From NCBI GenBank assembly GCA_026414245.1, contig JAOAJJ010000028.1:1-10561 (forward strand): a stretch of DNA of 10,561 nucleotides, in the 5' to 3' direction. Under the pieces are notes generated by a model that did no database searches, was not told where the DNA came from, and was given only the letters and a program-made list of their open reading frames with translations. This DNA is from Candidatus Bathyarchaeota archaeon (GTDB taxonomy: Archaea; Thermoproteota; Bathyarchaeia; Bathyarchaeales; DTEX01). The first letter of the stretch is position 1. Each line of letters starts with the position of its first letter. Made by a program: the position numbers and the translations under genes. This document shows, one piece after another, positions 1-5,459 of this stretch.

Positions 1-786
1 TACGCGCATGGCGCTGAACTGCTAGCCATAGAACATGGTGTGCCGTTCTTCGTCGAGAAGCCAATAAACCTCTATCTTGAGCAGGCTAGGGAGATAGCCT
101 CAATGGTTGAAAGGAAAAGGTTGCTTACAAGTGTTGGATACATGAACCGCTATAGGAGAGGAGTCCAGCTTACTAGGGAAATATTTCGCGAAGACCCGCC
201 AATACTGGTTTTAGGCGGCTGGATCGGTGGTACACCAAAACCATCTCCGGATACACCTATATGGAGATGGTGGATAAGAAAGGAGAAGAGTGGAGGGCAA
301 TTCCACGAGCAGGTGACTCATACAGTCGATTTAGCTAGGTTTCTGTGCGGTGAAGTGGAGGAGGTTCACGCATATCCCGCTAGGGGCTTTAATAAAAATG
401 TCCCGCCCGAATATAATATTGAGGATGCTAGCGTTGTTAACATGAGGTTTACCAGCGGAGCTGTTGGAAGCTTTTGGGCTTCATGCTCATCCAACGCCGG
501 TGGAGGAGGCGTAACATTAAGCATATATGCCAATAGGACAACTGCATTATTCACCCGCTGGGAGCACGACCTGAAGCTACTTCGCTTAAACGCAGAACCA
601 TTAGAGATCCCCGGTGAACCAAACATATTCGAGATAGAGGATAGGGCGTTTATAGAGGCTATACGACTAAACGATCCGTCCAGAGTCTTATGCACATATA
701 TGGATGGGTTAAAAACAATGGAGGTGACCATAGCAGCCAATATATCCATGGAGACTGGTAAACCTATTAAACTTCCATTACCTTAA
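1..786 (+). CDS. Gfo/Idh/MocA family oxidoreductase, 5' partial
   Basis: Reading frame is open from base 1 and gives 261 residues, so the gene begins upstream; the GTG at 40 is an internal codon. What is missing is most of the N-terminal Rossmann nucleotide-binding domain. The fragment begins in its last part: the family's E-K-P motif is at residues 19-21 (VPFFVEKP), where the lysine contacts cofactor and substrate. The C-terminal alpha/beta substrate domain follows, with GGQFHEQVTHTVDL at 98-111, in which H107 and D110 match the family's catalytic His and Asp, and a glycine-rich strand region around 153-172. Family members are NAD(P)-dependent dehydrogenases of sugars, inositols or related polyols; the substrate cannot be read from this fragment. 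It converges on a GH29 fucosidase gene across 109 bases, so a role in sugar metabolism is plausible but is inferred from location only. Confidence 0.85.
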   Translation, partial: YAHGAELLAIEHGVPFFVEKPINLYLEQAREIASMVERKRLLTSVGYMNRYRRGVQLTREIFREDPPILVLGGWIGGTPKPSPDTPIWRWWIRKEKSGGQFHEQVTHTVDLARFLCGEVEEVHAYPARGFNKNVPPEYNIEDASVVNMRFTSGAVGSFWASCSSNAGGGGVTLSIYANRTTALFTRWEHDLKLLRLNAEPLEIPGEPNIFEIEDRAFIEAIRLNDPSRVLCTYMDGLKTMEVTIAANISMETGKPIKLPLP

Positions 787-895
787 ATCAAAAATCGCAA
801 GGTTTCTTAAGAGAGCATTGTATCCAGTGCGAAAAATCATTGGAAACAGAAAGTAGCTGAAAACTTATATTCACTTATCAGCTCTAAGCCTCTGG

Positions 896-2365
896 TTACT
901 TATGTGATGGCTTCGGTGATATTTTAATCACGTAAGCTGGGGACTCGGCTAACGTGGCTGGAAATTCTATCATTAGGTTGCCGCTAAAATCTATTCTCCA
1001 ATCTATCTCCCCGTCAAAACCAAGTAGCTGAATTACAGCATCTTTAGATAAATGTAGACCCTTGATCGTTATTTCTTTTCCACCTGGTTTTTCAAGCAAT
1101 ATTGCGTAAAGCGATTCTTCCTTTTGCGTAAATCTTAACGGTATGCCTTCCCTAGTAACGCCTTCAGCGTTATACCAAGGTCTCGAACCATATATAGCTT
1201 CCCCATTAACACTCAGCCACTCACCTAATTCAAGTAATCGCTTACATTGATTTTCGGGTATTGTTCCGTTCGCCATCGGACCTACACCAATCAAAAGATT
1301 CCCATTCTTGCTAACGACATCTACCAGTAATTGAACAAGCTTCTTAAGAGTAATTATGTGTTCTATTCCTTCATTACGGTTGTAACCAAAAGAGCATCCT
1401 AGCGCTCTTACACACTCCCATTTCTCCCTCATAATGCTGGCGTAAGCGGAGTATTCCATGGTCTTGAAGTCAAAGTGCTGACTTCTTGGGGTAGATTTTA
1501 ATAAAAGAGGGAGGATGAGGTTGCGAATTCTCCTTTTAGATAGTAATATTTTCATCAGAATATAGGATGGGCTCTTGGGATTAACATGCAGCCATCGATC
1601 ATTCACTACGCCATCCGTTACAGTATTATAATAATGTGCGATAACCTCTAAAAATCTGCCCGTTACTGGGTAAGCTATATCGCTCCATAAAATCGATGGT
1701 TTATAACGGTCGATCAGCTCACACCAATGATTGTAAACATATTCTCCATATTCCCTACATTGAGGTATGGATTCGAATAAATCCATTATATCCCTTATCA
1801 CTCTGTCGTTAAAAGTCCAATCTAACCCGCTTGAATAATAGATGCCCATACGCAATCCTTCGCTTTTCACAGCATCCGTCAGCTCTCCGACAATATCTCG
1901 CTCAGCAAAATAATTCTCTTTATAAGGGTTGGGATGATCACTAGGCCACAAGAGAAAACCATCATGATGTTTAGCCGTAAAAACTACATATCGAGCACCA
2001 GCTTTTTTAAAGAGTTTCACCCATTCCCCGGGATCCCAATCTTCGCTTTCCCGGTTGAAGACCCGGACGAAATTATCGTAGAAGAAATCAGCTCCATAAG
2101 CTTTAATATGGTGGTGATATGTTGAGCTCCCCTCAATTCTCATAGAGTTAAAGTACCATTCGGCATACGGGTTATTGGTGAACCAATGCTCCCATCCATA
2201 TCTAGAAACAACCTCTATTAGCTCGCCAGTTGTGGGAGCCCAGCCCGGCACGGAATATAGGCCCCAATGAACAAGTATACCAAGTTTGGCATCATGGAAC
2301 CATTCTGGGCATTTATGGCTCCTTATAGAGTTTAAGTCAGGTATAAAAAAAGGCTTATTGGCCAT
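896..2365 (-). CDS. Alpha-L-fucosidase, GH29 (Thermotoga-like)
   Basis: This 489-residue protein is a GH29 retaining alpha-L-fucosidase (EC 3.2.1.51) and matches from memory the Thermotoga maritima enzyme along its whole length. The TIM barrel spans about residues 15-390 and a C-terminal beta-sandwich about 395-485. Visible motifs are H33-W34-G35, KHHDGF at 132-137, the nucleophile D229 in ILWSD, the expected acid/base E304 in FKTMEY, SFGYNRNEG at 325-333 and LVDVVSKNGNLL at 347-358. Residues 259-297 hold an insertion of about 35 residues, rich in Leu, Ile, Lys and Arg, between NDRW and FDFKT. No signal peptide or membrane segment is seen at the N-terminus, so it is likely cytoplasmic. The ATG is preceded by AGGTGA (complement of 2373-2378) with 7 bases spacing, which supports this start. 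It is transcribed divergently from the second fucosidase. Confidence 0.93.
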   Translation of the reverse strand: MANKPFFIPDLNSIRSHKCPEWFHDAKLGILVHWGLYSVPGWAPTTGELIEVVSRYGWEHWFTNNPYAEWYFNSMRIEGSSTYHHHIKAYGADFFYDNFVRVFNRESEDWDPGEWVKLFKKAGARYVVFTAKHHDGFLLWPSDHPNPYKENYFAERDIVGELTDAVKSEGLRMGIYYSSGLDWTFNDRVIRDIMDLFESIPQCREYGEYVYNHWCELIDRYKPSILWSDIAYPVTGRFLEVIAHYYNTVTDGVVNDRWLHVNPKSPSYILMKILLSKRRIRNLILPLLLKSTPRSQHFDFKTMEYSAYASIMREKWECVRALGCSFGYNRNEGIEHIITLKKLVQLLVDVVSKNGNLLIGVGPMANGTIPENQCKRLLELGEWLSVNGEAIYGSRPWYNAEGVTREGIPLRFTQKEESLYAILLEKPGGKEITIKGLHLSKDAVIQLLGFDGEIDWRIDFSGNLMIEFPATLAESPAYVIKISPKPSHK

Positions 2366-2390
2366 GATTAATTCACCTAAACTTTCTTAG

Positions 2391-2440
2391 ATTTAAATAA
2401 TTATAAAAATAATTAAATATATAAAAATAATTAAATACTG
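2391..2440. promoter_or_regulatory. Divergent promoter region for the two fucosidase genes
   Basis: The 112-base gap between start codons contains a run of almost pure A/T. On the plus strand TTAAATA at 2431-2437 would place a transcription start near 2460, directly before AAGGAGGGG at 2461-2469, which sits 8 bases before the ATG at 2478. On the minus strand ATTTTTATA (complement of 2402-2410) would give a start near 2380 and a leader carrying the AGGTGA site. Positions of the starts are inferred from the usual archaeal spacing of about 25 bases. Confidence 0.55.
2402..2437. repeat. Perfect 18-bp tandem repeat (two copies) of TATA-like sequence
   Basis: The unit tataaaaataattaaata occurs at 2402-2419 and again, identical, at 2420-2437, in the space between the two divergent fucosidase genes. 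A degraded third piece (atttaaata, one mismatch to the unit's end) lies just upstream at 2391-2399, two bases out of register. Each copy contains a TTAAATA element readable as a TATA box on the plus strand, and a TTTTTATA element on the minus strand. Confidence 0.85.
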
Positions 2441-2477
2441 TGTGCCCGCAACCATTATTTAAGGAGGGGCGCCGGCC

Positions 2478-3695
2478 ATGTCCTCTGAAGTGAAGTTTGA
2501 AGTCCCTGAGAGGTTAAGATGGTGGGTTGAAGCAAGGTTCGGCATGTTCATTCACTGGGGATTATATGCTATTCCAGCTCGTGGAGAATGGGTTATGTTC
2601 TTTGAGCGCATACCTAAATCTGAGTATGCTAAGCTGGCTAGAAAATTTAATCCCAAAAGATTTAATGCTGATGAATGGGTTGCGTTGGCCAAGGAGGCCG
2701 GTATGCGTTACATGGTTCTAACCACTAGGCATCATGATGGTTTCTGCCTCTGGGACAGTCGAGTCTCAGACTTCACCTCTGTTAAGGCTACGCCGGCAAA
2801 GAGGGATTTTATAGCTGAGAACGTTGAAGCATGCCGCAGGGCTGGCATGCGGATAGGCTTCTATTATTCGCTTCTTGACTGGCGTTGGCCGGAATACTGG
2901 GATTGCCCATCTAGGAATCCGGAGGGTTGGGCTAGATTCCGCGATTACGTGCACGCTCAGGTCCGTGAGCTTATGACAAATTATGGGAAAATAGATATAC
3001 TCTGGTATGATGGGGGATGGCCGCATAGCGCTGAGGACTGGCAGTCGGAGCGTTTAAACAATATGGTTCGCAGCCTACAGCCTGATATAATCATAAACAA
3101 CCGCTCCGGTTTACCCGGGGACTTCGAGACACCGGAGCAGCATATAAAATATTATGATAGGCCTTGGGAGTCTTGCATAACCATAGATGAGACTTGGTGG
3201 GGATATCACGCCGGTGACAGACATTTAAAGAGTCCATTAGAGATTATTAGGCTGCTCGTTCGCTGCGTTGCGGGAAACGGAAACCTGCTTCTTAACGTTG
3301 GGCCCAAAGCTGATGGAAGCATACCGGAAGCCTATAAGCGCAGGCTTAGAGCCGTTGGCGAATGGCTCAAGCGAAATGGTGAATCCATCTATGGCGCCGG
3401 CGCAGCACCATTCCAAGCGGCTCATTTGGGTCATGTTACAGCTAAAGGCGATAGAGTTTACGTTCACGTCTTCTATTGGCCGGGTAAAAACGAGATATGT
3501 GTTGCCGGGATAAAGAATAAAGTTATCGGAGCCCGTATGCTGGCGACGGAAAAAACACTGCCTTTCGAGCAGAGAGAGGATCGCTTATTCATCAGAGGGC
3601 TTCCGAGGAGACCGCCTGATTCAATAGACACGGTCATAGTGCTTAACCTTGAGGGTAAACCCGAAGCTACTCCACCATCATTTTGGACGAAGTAA
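2478..3695 (+). CDS. Alpha-L-fucosidase, GH29 (second, divergent paralogue)
   Basis: This 405-residue protein is a second GH29 alpha-L-fucosidase, only distantly similar to its neighbour. It has H26-W27-G28, RHHDGF at 84-89, the expected nucleophile D178 in ILWYDGGW, a GDFETPEQH segment at 214-222 whose glutamates (E217 or E220) are candidates for the acid/base, and AGNGNLLLNVGPKADGSIP at 265-283, the typical barrel-closing strand of the family. A short beta-sandwich domain follows from about residue 318 to 391. It lacks the approximately 35-residue insertion of the first fucosidase and is about 85 residues shorter overall. No signal peptide is present. AAGGAGGGG at 2461-2469 supports the ATG. 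It may cleave a different fucoside linkage from its neighbour; the substrate (fucosyl-oligosaccharide or glycoconjugate) is not determined by sequence. The next gene downstream is 185 bases away beyond a hairpin, so it probably forms its own transcript. Confidence 0.93.
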   Translation: MSSEVKFEVPERLRWWVEARFGMFIHWGLYAIPARGEWVMFFERIPKSEYAKLARKFNPKRFNADEWVALAKEAGMRYMVLTTRHHDGFCLWDSRVSDFTSVKATPAKRDFIAENVEACRRAGMRIGFYYSLLDWRWPEYWDCPSRNPEGWARFRDYVHAQVRELMTNYGKIDILWYDGGWPHSAEDWQSERLNNMVRSLQPDIIINNRSGLPGDFETPEQHIKYYDRPWESCITIDETWWGYHAGDRHLKSPLEIIRLLVRCVAGNGNLLLNVGPKADGSIPEAYKRRLRAVGEWLKRNGESIYGAGAAPFQAAHLGHVTAKGDRVYVHVFYWPGKNEICVAGIKNKVIGARMLATEKTLPFEQREDRLFIRGLPRRPPDSIDTVIVLNLEGKPEATPPSFWTK

Positions 3696-3748
3696 ATCAG
3701 CTCGACGGAGCCAAGCGCTTCTAGGAATCAAATGGTAAACCCTCTTTC

Positions 3749-3769
3749 TATCGGCATTATCTGCCGATA
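3749..3769. terminator. Perfect 8-bp inverted repeat after the fucosidase gene
   Basis: TATCGGCA (3749-3756) and TGCCGATA (3762-3769) are exact reverse complements around a 5-base TTATC loop, 54 bases after the fucosidase stop and 112 bases before the next start. There is no clear U-tract directly after it (AAAATTGAATTT), so it could be a 3'-end hairpin or a protein-binding site rather than a classical terminator. Confidence 0.4.
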
Positions 3770-3816
3770 AAATTGAATTTAATTATTGTGAGAAGAAAGA
3801 GTAAAAACGCCGTAAG

Positions 3817-3846
3817 GATTTATTTTTAACGGAGCCATAAAAATAG
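3817..3846 (+). promoter_or_regulatory. Possible promoter of the mannitol-1-phosphate dehydrogenase-like gene
   Basis: Two TATA-like stretches are present, TTTATTTTTAA at 3819-3829 and CATAAAAATA at 3836-3845, upstream of the ATG at 3881. The second would place a start near 3867 and give a short leader containing AAGGG at 3871-3875. It is not possible to choose between them by reading alone. Confidence 0.3.
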
Positions 3847-3880
3847 AGGTGGGAACGTTAAGATACGCTGAAGGGTCTTT

Positions 3881-5101
3881 ATGAAGATAGTTGTGTTTGG
3901 AGCTGGCAATATTGGGCGCTCCCTCATTGGATATATTTTTTCAAGGGCTGGTTATGAAGTCGTCTTCGTTGATTTAATCGACGAGGTTGTTAAGGCGCTA
4001 AATGAGCGAAGAAGATATGAAGTTGTCGTTAGGGATGTCTATTCGGAAGTTATATGTGTTGAAAATGTTAGGGCTGTTCATGCCAAAGATTTGGAGAAGG
4101 TTTCTGATGAGATAGCATCCGCTGATGTTATCGCTACGGCTGTAGGAACAAGTAATCTTCCGGGTGTATATGAGACTGTGGCGAAAGGTTTAATTAAAAG
4201 GCATAGTTCAGGCAAAGGTCCAATAGACATCTTAATATGTGAAAATATTAGAAATGCCTCTAAACTCTTTAGGGAAGGGTTACTGAAGTTTTTACCTAAA
4301 GACTACCCGTTTGACTCTATGGTCGGCCTTGTAGAAACGTGTATTGGCAAGATGGTTCCGTTGATTCCCGAGGAGCAAAGGAGAAAAGACATTCTTATGG
4401 TGGTTGCTGAGGCATATGACAAAATAATTGTGGATGCTAAAGCGTTCAAATGCGGGGTTCCAAATGTTGAAGGTATTATACCCAAGGAAAATATAACCGC
4501 CTATGTAGACCAAAAACTGTTTGTTCACAATATGGGGCATGCGGTGACAGCCTACCTTGGTTACATTACTGATCCTAGAATGAGGTATATATGGGAGGCT
4601 ATAAGCAACCCTCACGTAAATAAAGCCGTTATAAAAGCAATGTGGGAGTCCGGGGAGGCTTTAATCCGCGAGTACCCTGATGAATTTAACAGGGAAAATA
4701 TGGGAGAATACATAGAGGATTTGATTCGGAGGTTTAGCAATAGAGCTCTCGGTGATACTATATATCGTGTTGGAAGAGATCTGCCGAGGAAGCTTTCTAG
4801 AGATGACAGGTTGATTGGAGCATTATTGCTCGAAGCGAAACACTCCATACCCTTCTTCTACACTTCCTTAGGTGTAGCTGCAGCCATTCTATTCCGTGGA
4901 AAGGATGAAAATGGAAAACTTTACCCATCTGACGAGTTTTTTATTAGGGAGATTTACCCGCGTGGCGTAGATTATATACTTGAAAAAATTTGCGGGCTCA
5001 ACGCTAAAAAAGAAAAGAGCATAATAGATTCAATTAAGAAAATTTATGAGATAATAGTTAGAGAGCCCGGGGAATGGTATACTATAATAGATAGAATGTA
5101 G
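3881..5101 (+). CDS. Mannitol-1-phosphate 5-dehydrogenase family protein
   Basis: The 406-residue protein belongs to the polyol-specific long-chain dehydrogenases and resembles bacterial MtlD, which interconverts mannitol 1-phosphate and fructose 6-phosphate with NAD(H) (EC 1.1.1.17). The N-terminal Rossmann fold shows GAGNIGR at 7-13, D31 at the end of the second strand (favours NAD over NADP), ATAVG at 85-89 and CEN at 120-122. The C-terminal catalytic domain has QKLFVHNMGHAVTAYLG at 211-227, where K212, N217 and H220 match the family's catalytic Lys-Asn-His set, then VGRDLPRKLSRDDRLIGALL at 297-316. It is longer than the E. coli enzyme (about 382 residues), mainly through extra residues near 338-360 and a roughly 15-residue tail. 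A stop codon at 3869-3871 excludes a longer frame; AAGGG at 3871-3875 is a modest ribosome site. Substrate could be another hexitol phosphate. No mannitol transporter or PTS gene is seen nearby. Confidence 0.85.
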   Translation: MKIVVFGAGNIGRSLIGYIFSRAGYEVVFVDLIDEVVKALNERRRYEVVVRDVYSEVICVENVRAVHAKDLEKVSDEIASADVIATAVGTSNLPGVYETVAKGLIKRHSSGKGPIDILICENIRNASKLFREGLLKFLPKDYPFDSMVGLVETCIGKMVPLIPEEQRRKDILMVVAEAYDKIIVDAKAFKCGVPNVEGIIPKENITAYVDQKLFVHNMGHAVTAYLGYITDPRMRYIWEAISNPHVNKAVIKAMWESGEALIREYPDEFNRENMGEYIEDLIRRFSNRALGDTIYRVGRDLPRKLSRDDRLIGALLLEAKHSIPFFYTSLGVAAAILFRGKDENGKLYPSDEFFIREIYPRGVDYILEKICGLNAKKEKSIIDSIKKIYEIIVREPGEWYTIIDRM

Positions 5102-5166
5102 ATAATTTTATGATGCACTTAAAATATATTGAAAGTGTTAAAAGGTATGCTGGATTTCCCAGTTAA

Positions 5167-5174
5167 TTATATTA
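5167..5174 (+). promoter_or_regulatory. TATA box of the pur operon, near-leaderless start
   Basis: TTATATTA is centred about 31 bases before the purS ATG and no Shine-Dalgarno-like sequence lies between them. With normal archaeal spacing, transcription would start within about 0-5 bases of the start codon, giving a leaderless or nearly leaderless message. Confidence 0.5.
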
Positions 5175-5201
5175 AACCTACTTTTAACTCTATATTTTTA
5201 T

Positions 5202-5459
5202 ATGAAATATGTTGCTAGAGTTGAAGTTAGATTAAAGCCAGGGCACACCGATCCTGAAGGTGAAACCACTAGAGAAGCTCTTGTGGAACTGAAGTATAAC
5301 GTTAAATCTGTTAGGGTCAGCAAGGTTTATGAGATAGTTTTTGAGGCAGATTCCGTTAATGATGCTAAAAATATTGTTGAGGAGATGTGTAAAAGGCTTC
5401 TCGCAAATCCAGTCAAAGATGACTATAGATACTATGTGGAGGAAGCGCATAAACCATGA
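5202..5459 (+). CDS. purS: Phosphoribosylformylglycinamidine synthase subunit PurS
   Basis: This 85-residue protein is the small structural subunit of the three-part FGAM synthetase (EC 6.3.5.3), fourth step of IMP synthesis; it bridges PurL and PurQ and helps ammonia pass between them. The family pattern is clear: VEVRLKPGHTDPEGETTREAL at the start (key residues K12, P13, D17, P18, G20), the strand VRVSKVYEI, and the C-terminal CKRLLANPVKDDY signature near 63-75. Length is normal for PurS (about 80-85). It is first in the operon and its stop overlaps the purL start by four bases (ATGA, 5456-5459), indicating translational coupling. The start has no ribosome site, fitting a leaderless mRNA. 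Confidence 0.96.
   Translation: MKYVARVEVRLKPGHTDPEGETTREALVELKYNVKSVRVSKVYEIVFEADSVNDAKNIVEEMCKRLLANPVKDDYRYYVEEAHKP

Noticed and set aside
40..786. A complete short oxidoreductase gene starting at GTG 40
   Set aside because: The frame is open to base 1 and the residues before it (YAHGAELLAIEHG) fit the family, so the gene is cut by the window edge rather than short.
855..883. AGCTGA/TCAGCT inverted repeat between the convergent oxidoreductase and fucosidase genes
   Set aside because: A 6-bp stem with a 17-base loop is too weak to call a bidirectional terminator.
1934..2125. Plus-strand 63-codon frame inside the first fucosidase
   Set aside because: It lies fully antisense to a well-conserved part of the GH29 barrel, has no ribosome site and shows no protein-like features; the same applies to the other antisense frames in the window.
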